Shown: positions 56,093-63,665 of the stretch, one piece after another
Layout of the letters: each line of letters begins with the position of its first letter
Numbering within the stretch: position 1 is the stretch's first letter
Assembly (NCBI GenBank): GCA_013388545.1
Contig: JACAFB010000060.1
Coordinates: forward strand, 1 to 63,665
Direction: 5' to 3'
DNA length: 63,665 bases
Source of the DNA: Ignavibacteriaceae bacterium
GTDB taxonomy: Bacteria; Bacteroidota; Ignavibacteria; Ignavibacteriales; Ignavibacteriaceae
Notes under the pieces: generated by a model
The model's database searches: none
The model's input: the letters and a program-made list of their open reading frames with translations, nothing else
Told to the model about the DNA's origin: nothing
Made by a program: the position numbers and the translations under genes

Positions 56093-56605
56093 TCACTCAC
56101 CCGGATTTGTAAACCTTATAATCAGTTCAGTCAAATGAGGGAATTCCCTGATTAGCTGGCTTCGTTTTCCCAGCTGAAAATCCTGAAATTCAAATCCCGG
56201 TGAAACCGTACATCCATACAAAGAAAATGAATCTTTATCGATAACTTCGGCAGCAAACCACAATCCCGATCTTATTACTACCTGAAAATTTTCACCTTCA
56301 TCAATGTTTTGACCCAGAAACTTTACCTGAAGTTTTCCTTTTTCATCAATCAGATAAACCCTGACTGATGATCCGTCATAATAATGCCAGATTTCATCAG
56401 ACTTCAGTTTATGAAAAGTAGATTTTTGCCCGCCGTCTATCAGGAAATAAATTGCAGTTGACCAGCATCTTTCTCCTTCATATCTATCCGGAAGCGCAGA
56501 AGGTGAAAGTTTTTCCTCTGAGCGATATGTCTCACAATAATATCCACCCTCCGGGTGCGGCTTCAATTGAAGCTTTTCAATATAATACTTGCTCTTTTCA
56601 TTCAT
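56093..56605 (-). CDS. DUF985 cupin-family protein
   Basis: About 170 residues from the second ATG (56605), which has AGGA eight bases upstream; the ATG at 56620 has no such site. Family motifs: 'LQLKPHPEGGYYCETYRS', 'TAIYFLIDGGQKSTFHKLKSDEIWHYYDG', 'SGLWFAAEV', 'YGCTVSPGFEFQDFQLG'. This is the cupin_5/DUF985 fold, whose members are sometimes annotated as sugar epimerase-like; the true reaction is unknown. It is a single-gene unit between sprA and an M28 peptidase. Confidence 0.9.
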   Translation of the reverse strand: MNEKSKYYIEKLQLKPHPEGGYYCETYRSEEKLSPSALPDRYEGERCWSTAIYFLIDGGQKSTFHKLKSDEIWHYYDGSSVRVYLIDEKGKLQVKFLGQNIDEGENFQVVIRSGLWFAAEVIDKDSFSLYGCTVSPGFEFQDFQLGKRSQLIREFPHLTELIIRFTNPGE

Positions 56606-56724
56606 TTCTGAATTCCTCATTATTGCATTGGCAATTTCAAAATCTTTTACTTCACGAGCAAATAAATGTTACTTTGATTTTATTTTTCATTCTTTTATTT
56701 TCAAAATAAATATGCGGCTGCAAT

Positions 56725-58149
56725 ATGAGCAACTTAACCTATAATTCTTTTCGCAGAAATTTATTTTTCAATTTCTTGTTCGCACTGTTATTTATCCTGA
56801 ACGTTAACCAGTATTTATTTTCTCAGAATTTACCTGCTGAAAAATTTGCTCAATATTATCTTCTCGCTGATCAAATTATCAAGAGTGCTCTTCGTGAAAG
56901 AAAAGGATACGAATGGCTTAAAGAGTTATGTGAAAAAGGACCAAGATTAAGCGGTTCAAAAAACTCACTTCGTGCAATCGAATGGGCAAAAGAAAAGATG
57001 GAAAAACTTAATCTCGACAGTGTTTGGCTTCAGCCTGTTATGGTTCCTTACTGGGAGCGTGGGAAAAATGAAACTGCAGTTATTACTTCAGGCTCATTCA
57101 GTCAAAAGCATTTGAATATACTTGCTCTTGGCGGCAGCGTTCCGACTCCAACCACAGGTATCACTGCACAGGTAATTGAGATAAAAAATTTCTCAGAGCT
57201 TTCTGAAAAAAAAGAACAGGTTAAAAATAAAATCGTTTTTTTCAGCAGACCCATCGACCAGGGTTCTGTTAACACATTTTCAGGTTATGGCAATGCTGTC
57301 GACCAGCGTTCTGTCGGAGCAATTTATGCCGCCAGGTATGGTGCAGCCGGCGTTTTGATCAGATCTGTAACAACTAAATTTGATAATGCACCTCACACCG
57401 GTTTGACTAACTATTCTGACACAATTCCTAAAATTCCGGCAGCAGCACTTGGATATCTCGATGCTGATTTTCTGAGCGAAGCGCTTAAAAAAGATCCAAA
57501 CCTGAAATTAAAGATGATACTCAATTGCAAAACACTTCCTGATGCAAAATCATTTAATGTTATAGGAGAAATAAAAGGCTCAACTTATCCCGACGAGGTA
57601 ATTGTTGTTGGCGGTCATTTCGATAGCTGGGACGTTGGATGCGGAGCTCACGATGATGGTGCAGGCTGCATTCAGGCCTTGGAAGTATTAGATATCTTTA
57701 AGCGACTTGATATCAAACCTAAAAGAACAATCCGGTGCATTTTTTTCATTAACGAAGAAAACGGATCAAGAGGCGGAATAAAATATGGCGAGTGGGCTGA
57801 TTCATCAGAAGATATTCATGTTGCTGCAATTGAATCCGACCGCGGAGCCTTTACTCCCCGGGGATTTTATGTCGATTCAGATTCAATAACACTTGCCAAA
57901 ATTCACAGCTGGCTGCCGATTCTTCAACCGGCTTATATCGAATGGATAAGAAAAGGAGGAAGCGGGGTTGATATTTCATACATCAAAAATACTAAATCAA
58001 AATTAGGTTTTGTCCCCGATGATCAGAGATATATGGATATTCACCATTCGGCAAACGATGTATTTGAAGAAGTTCATCCAAGGGAAATGGAACTCGGTAC
58101 TGCGGCAATTGCGATTATGACTTTGCTTTTAAGTGAAGAAGGATTATGA
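56725..58149 (+). CDS. Exported M28 family aminopeptidase
   Basis: A 474-residue exported peptidase; the signal (about 12-36) ends in 'YLFSQNLP'. A PA-type insert (about 130-250) precedes the catalytic domain. Zinc ligands: His298 in 'GGHFDSWDVG', Asp310-311 in 'AHDDGAG', Glu344-345 in 'NEENGSRGG', Asp in 'IESDRGA', and His in 'DIHHSANDVFEE'. This is the M28 type of plasma glutamate carboxypeptidase relatives rather than the PDZ type at 817-2616. The ATG lacks an obvious Shine-Dalgarno. Confidence 0.93.
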   Translation: MSNLTYNSFRRNLFFNFLFALLFILNVNQYLFSQNLPAEKFAQYYLLADQIIKSALRERKGYEWLKELCEKGPRLSGSKNSLRAIEWAKEKMEKLNLDSVWLQPVMVPYWERGKNETAVITSGSFSQKHLNILALGGSVPTPTTGITAQVIEIKNFSELSEKKEQVKNKIVFFSRPIDQGSVNTFSGYGNAVDQRSVGAIYAARYGAAGVLIRSVTTKFDNAPHTGLTNYSDTIPKIPAAALGYLDADFLSEALKKDPNLKLKMILNCKTLPDAKSFNVIGEIKGSTYPDEVIVVGGHFDSWDVGCGAHDDGAGCIQALEVLDIFKRLDIKPKRTIRCIFFINEENGSRGGIKYGEWADSSEDIHVAAIESDRGAFTPRGFYVDSDSITLAKIHSWLPILQPAYIEWIRKGGSGVDISYIKNTKSKLGFVPDDQRYMDIHHSANDVFEEVHPREMELGTAAIAIMTLLLSEEGL

Positions 58150-58175
58150 GTTGATTTTAAGTCCGTTTCAGAATC

Positions 58176-59456
58176 TTATCCGGCAATAATATCTGCAGCA
58201 TCTTTTCCGCTCTTTACGGCACTCTCAATTGTTGAGGGAAATCCCGTATCAATCCAGTCTCCGGCAAGAATCAAATTCGAAATTATAGACTGAGCTTTGG
58301 GTCTTTTATCCTGTATTGAATTTGAAGGAATGAAAGTTGCCCGTTTCTCTTTTATGATTTTGTAATTAAGTATGTCTTCCCAGTTAGTACCAAAAAATTT
58401 ATGAAGCTCACTAACAGCAAGTTCCATTATTTCATCTTTTGAAAGCTCAATAAGATAATCAGCATCACTGATTACAATATTAATGTGACTGCCTTTGTTA
58501 AAAATCCAGTGAACCGGTGAATTTATCAGCGCGACAAAATTTTCTTTGATGGGAATCTCTTTCAACCAGATGTGAATGTTAAGAATGGAAGAAAAGTTGA
58601 AATTAATGTCAATGTTCAAAGCTGAAATTGAATAAATCTTTTGCAGTGAATAATAAGGTATTGCCGAAACAACATAATCAAAGGAACTGTAAACATTTTT
58701 GTTTGTCTCAACCCTGGTTAAAGTGTTATTATGAATATCGAAACCAACTGCTTTGTCGGATGTAATGACTTTTCCCCCATTAGACTCAATGAATTCCTTT
58801 GCGGGCTGACAATATGTTCTGGACAAACCAAATTTCGGAAGAATGATTGCTGATGCGTCAGAGTAAGAAAGAAATATTTTCTTCAGTACTTCATAAAAAA
58901 TTTGTGCAGATGCCTTTTCAGTGCTTGTATTGAGTGCACCGATTGCAAGTATTTCCCAAAAACACTTCCTGAGGTTTTCTGTTTGTTTTTCTTTGTTCAG
59001 CCATTCACTTACAGTTAAATCTTTCAGTGAATCTTTTTTTATATACCTAAGCTTAATAAAGAATTTTATCAGCAGCAGTTTTTCGTTGAATGATAAAGCA
59101 TTATACCCTGCAATTGCAGCAATGAGATTAACCGGATAAATAATATCTGAAGCTTTTATCCTCACTTTGCCTGTTCCCTCTTTTAAAAGATTTACTTCAA
59201 GACTTTTCTGAACAATCAGGTTTTTATAGGCACCAATTAGTTCCATAAAACTGATTGTGTGTTCATAACAGCCCATTAAGATATGCTGACCGTTATCAAT
59301 TTCTTCCGAGGTCTCGTTGTCAAAATAGGAGTGAGCTCTTCCGCCAAGCCTGGGTGAGGCTTCAATAAGAATTACTTCAAATTTTTTGTGGGAAAGAAAG
59401 GCAGCAGCGGAAAGACCGGCAAATCCCCCGCCAATGACCAGGATTCTCTTCATCAA
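58176..59456 (-). CDS. hpnE: Hydroxysqualene dehydroxylase HpnE
   Basis: A 426-residue flavoprotein with the FAD-binding 'RILVIGGGFAGLSAAAFLSHKKFEVILIEASPRLGGRA' (GxGxxG at the start) and 'EIDNGQHILMGCYEHT', both typical of HpnE within the amine-oxidase/phytoene-desaturase superfamily. It reduces hydroxysqualene to squalene, the last step of the HpnCDE route. It overlaps hpnD by four bases. The C-terminal 'LAGDWIDTGFPSTIESAVKSG' is the second flavin segment. Confidence 0.94.
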   Translation of the reverse strand: MMKRILVIGGGFAGLSAAAFLSHKKFEVILIEASPRLGGRAHSYFDNETSEEIDNGQHILMGCYEHTISFMELIGAYKNLIVQKSLEVNLLKEGTGKVRIKASDIIYPVNLIAAIAGYNALSFNEKLLLIKFFIKLRYIKKDSLKDLTVSEWLNKEKQTENLRKCFWEILAIGALNTSTEKASAQIFYEVLKKIFLSYSDASAIILPKFGLSRTYCQPAKEFIESNGGKVITSDKAVGFDIHNNTLTRVETNKNVYSSFDYVVSAIPYYSLQKIYSISALNIDINFNFSSILNIHIWLKEIPIKENFVALINSPVHWIFNKGSHINIVISDADYLIELSKDEIMELAVSELHKFFGTNWEDILNYKIIKEKRATFIPSNSIQDKRPKAQSIISNLILAGDWIDTGFPSTIESAVKSGKDAADIIAG

Positions 59457-60295
59457 TAAACTAAGATGTACTTAGCCCAAACGCCCAATGCAATTCCGAT
59501 CTTCTCAAACTTCGATACTTTCACATTATTATTATAAACATCGTAATCAACATCAACAATTTTATCGAGCATCTTTGAATAGATATGCTGCATTGCCCGT
59601 GCAGCGAACATCGTTTTCTTATCATCAATGTTCAAATTTGAATTTGCCTGCAGAAAATATCTGCGGGCTCTTCCGACTTCGTAAGTCATCAAATCGCGGA
59701 ATTGATTGTTATAGATTTTATTTAATAGCTCCTGTTCAGAATAACCAAATGCAGAAAGGTCCTCCTGCGGAAGATAGATTCTGCCCTTCTCTGCATCTTT
59801 ACTTATGTCTCTCAAAATATTGGTAAGCTGCAAAGCAATGCCAAGATTTACAGCGTAGTCTTTAGTTGACGGATGTTTGTAACCAAAGATTTCAATGCAC
59901 ATAAGCCCGACAGTAGAAGCAACCCTGTAACAGTAAATTTGCAGATCATCAAAAGTTTTGTAACGGTCTTTCTGCAAATCCATTTCCATTCCCTTGATAA
60001 GCTCGAAGAAAGGATCGAGCGGAATATCAAATCGTGAAATGGTTTTTCCGAGTTTGTTCAAAAGCGGGTATTCTGAATGACCTGAAAAAGCTTTTTCAAA
60101 TTCGATTCTCCATTTTCTCAGTTTTTCGTACTTGATATCTGTGGATTCATTTCCATCATCAACTATATCGTCGGTTTTCCTGCAAAATGCATAGACTGTG
60201 TTCATTGCATCACGTTTTTCTTCGGGAAGAAGATTGAAAGCGTAATAAAAACTGCTTTTACTTTTTTTCGCTATTTCCTGTGCTTCAATATTCAT
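59453..60295 (-). CDS. hpnD: Presqualene diphosphate synthase HpnD
   Basis: A 280-residue squalene/phytoene synthase family enzyme. Both Asp-rich motifs are intact: 'CRKTDDIVDDG' and 'LTNILRDISKDAEKGRIYLP'. It condenses two farnesyl diphosphates to presqualene diphosphate. The assignment to HpnD rather than phytoene synthase rests on the operon with hpnC and hpnE. Overlaps both neighbours by four bases. Confidence 0.92.
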   Translation of the reverse strand: MNIEAQEIAKKSKSSFYYAFNLLPEEKRDAMNTVYAFCRKTDDIVDDGNESTDIKYEKLRKWRIEFEKAFSGHSEYPLLNKLGKTISRFDIPLDPFFELIKGMEMDLQKDRYKTFDDLQIYCYRVASTVGLMCIEIFGYKHPSTKDYAVNLGIALQLTNILRDISKDAEKGRIYLPQEDLSAFGYSEQELLNKIYNNQFRDLMTYEVGRARRYFLQANSNLNIDDKKTMFAARAMQHIYSKMLDKIVDVDYDVYNNNVKVSKFEKIGIALGVWAKYILVY

Positions 60296-61149
60296 TTAAT
60301 AAATGGGGTTTTTGACAATAAGATTACAAAATCAACTGCTTTTAATTTAGGTCGATTTTTCAATACATCAAAATCACTTAATGTGATCTTTCTCAATACA
60401 GCCTCCCCGCCTAAAATTGTCCAGCCAATTTCATACCTCAGTGTTCCACTGAGATATTTCAGCAGATTTCTTCCCTCTTCAAAGAGCTTTCCTGTTCTTT
60501 CAATATTAAACTTAACAAGCGACCGAAGATTCTTACCGGTAATATTGTAACTAAAGTCCGCTTCCCGAACACCAAATTTCTCCCACTCTTCAACAGGATA
60601 ATAAATTCTTCCCTTCTGAAAATCGATCCTGGTATCCTGGTAAAAATTTGTCAGTTGCAGTGCAGTGCAAATATTATCAGAACTTTTATTCGCATCTTCA
60701 TTTCTGATGTTGTGAAGTTCCAGAATAAGCCTTCCAACCGGATTAGCCGACCTTCGGCAGTAATCAAGCAATTCTGAAAATGATGAATAACGTTTCTTTG
60801 TCACATCCTGCCTGAATGCTGAAAGCAAATCATAAAAGAGCTGAACAGTTAGTTGTCTTTCTTTTATGGTTGTATAAAGTGCCAGCTCAAAACCTGAATT
60901 GAAATTACCTTTCAGAAGTTCATCAAGACGTAATTGAAATGAATCCAGATTTTGTAACCTTTTCTCTTCTGAAATTGTGCCCTCATCCGCAATGTCATCT
61001 GCTGTTCTCGCAAACCAGTAAATGATTGCAATATCTTTTCTTAATTCTTTTTTTATAAGAAAAGAAACAACCGGAAAATTTTCATAATGAGTCTTTGCGA
61101 AATGAAGGGCTTCACTGTAAGCTTTTTCTTTATCCTGATTGATGGTCAT
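60292..61149 (-). CDS. hpnC: Hydroxysqualene synthase HpnC
   Basis: A 285-residue paralogue of HpnD with 'ARTADDIADEG' and 'LTNFYQDTRIDFQKGRIYYP'. It converts presqualene diphosphate to hydroxysqualene. The order hpnC-hpnD-hpnE with four-base overlaps is the classic bacterial squalene cassette. No squalene-hopene cyclase is in the window, so the end product (hopanoid, other triterpene or free squalene) is open. Confidence 0.93.
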   Translation of the reverse strand: MTINQDKEKAYSEALHFAKTHYENFPVVSFLIKKELRKDIAIIYWFARTADDIADEGTISEEKRLQNLDSFQLRLDELLKGNFNSGFELALYTTIKERQLTVQLFYDLLSAFRQDVTKKRYSSFSELLDYCRRSANPVGRLILELHNIRNEDANKSSDNICTALQLTNFYQDTRIDFQKGRIYYPVEEWEKFGVREADFSYNITGKNLRSLVKFNIERTGKLFEEGRNLLKYLSGTLRYEIGWTILGGEAVLRKITLSDFDVLKNRPKLKAVDFVILLSKTPFIK

Positions 61150-61289
61150 CCGGCTTAATATCTGTTTGTTGACGGCAGTAAATTACCTAAATTTGCCGCC
61201 ACTGAAAAATTGTGTTTGTAACATCAGCTTTTAAGAAGTAAAGGTAATGACTAATTAAAGAAAGAATAACATTAAGAATAAACAAGTAA

Positions 61290-62900
61290 ATGAGTTACTC
61301 AAAAGAAATAAATAAGCGAAGAACATTCGCAATCATCTCGCATCCGGATGCCGGAAAAACCACACTGACTGAAAAGTTTCTGCTTTATGGCGGTGCTGTT
61401 CAGCTTGCCGGTGCTGTTAAAGCAAGAAAAAATCAGCGTGCAACTACTTCTGACTGGATGGAACTTGAAAAGAAACGCGGCATTTCTATCAGCTCAACTG
61501 TTTTGCAGTTCGATTATAAAGGATTCAAGATCAATCTTCTTGATACTCCCGGCCATCAGGATTTTTCTGAGGACACTTACCGGGTTCTCACAGCGGTTGA
61601 TTCGGCTGTGATGGTTATTGATGCCGCAAAAGGTATTGAAGCACAAACTAAAAAACTTTTTGAAGTTTGCCGGATGCGTTCAATCCCAATTTTTACATTC
61701 ATTAATAAAATGGATCAGCCAAGCCGCGATCCACTTGAGTTGATTGACGAGCTTGAAAAGGTGCTTGGCATTGGTTCGTTCGCAATGAATTATCCTCTTG
61801 GTTCCGGTATAGATTTTAAGGGAATATTCGATAGGCTGAACAAAGAAGTTCACCTGTTCGAAAGAACCAGCGGCGGAAGTTACAAAGCTCCGGTTAATGT
61901 TGTTGATTTCAGAGATAAGCTCATCGAACAACAGTTATCCGGTTCTGCCTATCAAAAATTCCTGGAAGAAATTGAGATTCTGGATTCAGCAGGTGAATCG
62001 TTCGATACAACTGCAGTATTTCACGGAAAGCTTACTCCTGTTTTTTTTGGAAGTGCAAAAAATAATTTCGGCGTTGAGCTTCTTCTTGATGGATTTCTTG
62101 GTTATGCAATGCCTCCTGCTTCACGAAATAGTTCAAAAGGAATAATCGAACCTGACAATGACTCATTCTCAGGATTCATTTTTAAGATTCAGGCAAATAT
62201 GGATCCAAAACACCGCGACCGGATTGCATTTCTCAGGGTTTGTTCAGGAAAATTTTCAAGAGATATGCAGGTATTTCACGTTAACTCCGGGAAAAAAGTT
62301 AGGTTAGCAAATTCACAGAAAGTATTTGGACAGGAACGCGAGACAGTTGATGAAGCTTTTGCCGGAGATATTGTAGGCTTCATCGGAAATTCTAATTTTG
62401 GAATAGGCGATACTTTAAGTGACGACGCCGAAATACTTTTTAAGGAAATTCCAAGATTTGCACCCGAGCATTTTATCTTTCTTCATAATCCGAATCCTGC
62501 TGATTATAAAAAATTCAGAGATGGACTTGACCAGCTTTTACAGGAAGGTGTTATTCAAAGCTTTTACCTGAGAAACTCAATCCATAAAATTCCATTGCTT
62601 GGTGCCGTCGGTCCCCTTCAGTTTGAAGTTGTTCAGTACCGTTTGGAAAACGAGTATGGTGCAAAATCCAGAGCTGAACAGACAAACTGGAAAGAGCTTT
62701 GCTGGGTTCATCCCAGCTTCACTTTTGATGAATTATCAAAAATTATTCTGCCTGCAGGTGCAGCACTTGCCGCCGATACCGAAGAAAGAGCAGTGATACT
62801 TTTCACAAGCGAATGGTCGATGAATTACTTCAAAGAAAAAAATCCGGATGTTAAGCTGTTTTCTATCCCTGTCTTCACAGAAGAAGTGAAACAATATTAG
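61290..62900 (+). CDS. prfC: Peptide chain release factor 3
   Basis: A 536-residue translational GTPase: G1 'SHPDAGKTTLTEKFLL', switch region 'KKRGISISSTVLQF', G3 'DTPGHQDFSEDTYR', G4 'FINKMDQPSRDP', then 'GSAKNNFGVELLLDGF' and the RF3-type C-terminus 'GVIQSFYLRN...LGAVGPLQFEVVQYRLENEYG'. It recycles RF1/RF2 from terminating ribosomes. It stands alone, with a 140-base leader that has a TAAATTTG box at 61188-61195. Confidence 0.97.
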   Translation: MSYSKEINKRRTFAIISHPDAGKTTLTEKFLLYGGAVQLAGAVKARKNQRATTSDWMELEKKRGISISSTVLQFDYKGFKINLLDTPGHQDFSEDTYRVLTAVDSAVMVIDAAKGIEAQTKKLFEVCRMRSIPIFTFINKMDQPSRDPLELIDELEKVLGIGSFAMNYPLGSGIDFKGIFDRLNKEVHLFERTSGGSYKAPVNVVDFRDKLIEQQLSGSAYQKFLEEIEILDSAGESFDTTAVFHGKLTPVFFGSAKNNFGVELLLDGFLGYAMPPASRNSSKGIIEPDNDSFSGFIFKIQANMDPKHRDRIAFLRVCSGKFSRDMQVFHVNSGKKVRLANSQKVFGQERETVDEAFAGDIVGFIGNSNFGIGDTLSDDAEILFKEIPRFAPEHFIFLHNPNPADYKKFRDGLDQLLQEGVIQSFYLRNSIHKIPLLGAVGPLQFEVVQYRLENEYGAKSRAEQTNWKELCWVHPSFTFDELSKIILPAGAALAADTEERAVILFTSEWSMNYFKEKNPDVKLFSIPVFTEEVKQY

Positions 62901-63297
62901 CAAAGGTTAAAATTTGTAAGGAATAAAATCATTGTTTATAAAGTATTGGAAATTGTGAATTATTACCGCCTCTATGCCAAAGGCTGATTCGCTGCTTGAG
63001 GAAATTTTATTACTCCGCTTCCTTTTATTTCGCAAAAATTTTCGAAGCTACTTTAATACCGAAAAAAAGATAAACATTTCCACTTATCGGGATAATTCAA
63101 AGCTAAATTAGAAGTTGTTGCCTATGCTAAATAAATAATGGAGGTAAAATAATACAATTAAAAAAAGATTATAATTTTTAATAAACTACCAATCTCAATT
63201 AACGATAAATAGTGATTAAAATCAGTGTATAGCATAAAATCTCTCATTCAGTTCTGGTGGGTTATAGTCTGATTATAAGATAGAAGCCTCACCTAAA
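62901..63297. other. AT-rich intergenic region without a convincing gene
   Basis: About 400 bases after prfC. An open frame of 45 codons (62974-63111, +) has no Shine-Dalgarno and reads as low-complexity; I do not call it. No tRNA-like or hairpin-terminator structure was seen. Confidence 0.6.
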
Positions 63298-63316
63298 TCC
63301 TCTCCTAAGGAGAGGA
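63298..63316. repeat. Palindromic intergenic repeat, family A
   Basis: TCCTCTCC and GGAGAGGA form a perfect eight-base stem with a TAA loop, inside the context 'GCCTCACCTAAATCC...'. Such 'CCTCTCC...GGAGAGG' elements are a common dispersed repeat type in environmental Bacteroidota genomes. Copy number elsewhere cannot be judged here. Confidence 0.6.
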
Positions 63317-63383
63317 CTTTCTGTTCTTGATTATCAAATTATCTGTTATTACAAATAAATCTGAAAATCTTTTCTTCATTAAG

Positions 63384-63411
63384 CCTCCCATTTGGGGAGG
63401 TTTGGTGGGGG
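63384..63411. repeat. Palindromic intergenic repeat, second family A-like copy
   Basis: CCTCCC and GGGAGG form a six-base stem with a five-base loop, followed by 'TTTGGTGGGGG'. It resembles the element 80 bases upstream and abuts the first CRISPR repeat. Confidence 0.55.
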
Positions 63412-63415
63412 CTCC

Positions 63416-63576
63416 TCATCAATTCCATTATGGTTCGATTAAAAGGGCAGCGTGATCAAGAGGGCTTCTTTCGCCCTATTTGTCTCAATTCCATTATGGT
63501 TCGATTAAAAGAGCAGTGATTTGAGTGAACTACAAAAAAAGGAACGGTCTCAATTCCATTATGGTTCGATTATCCC
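63416..63576 (-). CRISPR. Short CRISPR array: three 30-base repeats, two spacers
   Basis: Repeat copies are at 63416-63445, 63482-63511 and 63547-63576. The core 'AATTCCATTATGGTTCGATT' is identical in all three. Spacers are 63446-63481 (36 bases) and 63512-63546 (35 bases) and are unrelated to each other. On the minus strand the intact repeat ends in ATTGAGAC, like the AUUGAAAC-type 5' handle of type I/III crRNAs, so transcription is probably to the left. The leftmost repeat is degenerate in that handle, as expected at the leader-distal end. The rightmost lacks its last four plus-strand bases, where a palindromic sequence begins. No cas gene is in the window. Confidence 0.85.
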
Positions 63577-63665
63577 GACAAGTCGGGACGACTTCACTTC
63601 GTTTCGTCGAAACTGCCTTCGTAGCGAAGCGAAGATCCCGATAGGCTTCTGCCGTATCGGGACAA
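63573..63665. repeat. Hairpin-rich repeat element at the window edge
   Basis: Several stems follow one another: TCCCGAC/GTCGGGA (63573-63588), GACGA/TCGTC (63587-63608), CTTCG/CGAAG (63617-63629) and TCCCGATA/TATCGGGA (63636-63662). TCCCGA-type palindromes are known as dispersed elements in Bacteroidota. The GC content is visibly above its surroundings. The element starts exactly inside the last CRISPR repeat and may go on past the window. Confidence 0.6.

Noticed and set aside
62974..63111. 45-codon open frame after prfC
   Set aside because: No Shine-Dalgarno, no recognisable sequence, and it lies in the repeat-bearing non-coding end.
1..63665. tRNA or rRNA genes
   Set aside because: The gaps between genes showed no cloverleaf-like sequence or CCA-adjacent T-loop on either strand by eye; a covariance-model scan would be decisive.

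Overview
The window looks like a chromosome segment of an AT-rich, Gram-negative member of the Bacteroidota/Chlorobi group, most likely an Ignavibacteria-type organism. This rests on four things: SprA and PorX of the type IX secretion system (T9SS), a Kdo/LPS-transport operon, squalene synthesis by HpnC/HpnD/HpnE, and Bacteroidota-like -7 promoter boxes (TAnnTTTG) before some genes. The taxonomic call is inference from gene content; no rRNA or tRNA gene was seen. Coding density is very high and most gene boundaries are tight or overlapping.

Layout. 1-13907: envelope and housekeeping genes in short runs on both strands. These are a cut-off TolB-like propeller, an M28 peptidase with a PDZ domain, an OB-fold protein, YjbQ, a beta-barrel protein, a GHL10 glycosidase, a probable deglycation pair (LMW phosphatase plus fructosamine kinase), a two-domain FKBP lipoprotein, an M15 peptidase, a metallo-beta-lactamase-fold protein, a CBM20-like esterase, and a GNAT enzyme. 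The run ends with a sugar-kinase/RapZ fusion followed by a MurU-like nucleotidyltransferase. 13910-19167 (-): LPS operon kdsA, hypothetical, kdsD, lptC, ostA-like, lptB. 19363-24604 (+): secreted PIG-L deacetylase, a 46-residue membrane protein, an SSS symporter, YtxH and a TetR regulator. 24606-30149 (-): phosphate operon pstS, porin, pstC, pstA, pstB, phoU, with a Pho-box-like promoter.

30419-36599 (+): a second SSS symporter preceded by a 70-residue membrane protein, TerC, an NSS transporter followed by a 35-residue MetS-type subunit, a damaged-looking stretch, and DedA. 36663-42780 (-): M1 peptidase, ruvB, membrane acyltransferase, and dnaK with a clear terminator. 43068-44614 (+): birA and coaX. 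44633-55769 (-): sprA, porX, tsaE, tsaB, a DUF1573 protein and accD. 56093-62900: DUF985 cupin, second M28 peptidase, hpnC-hpnD-hpnE, and prfC. The last 765 bases hold no convincing gene; they contain palindromic repeats around a three-repeat CRISPR array whose repeat-handle orientation points to the minus strand.

Themes. Most genes serve the envelope: LPS core and transport, peptidoglycan trimming and salvage, T9SS export and its regulation, squalene synthesis, phosphate uptake, and sodium-coupled transport. The best candidates for something new are the kinase-RapZ fusion beside MurU, three unrelated-looking small membrane proteins each tied to a sodium symporter, an apparent sprA reading frame that starts upstream of any standard start codon, and a CRISPR array whose end runs into palindromic repeat DNA.
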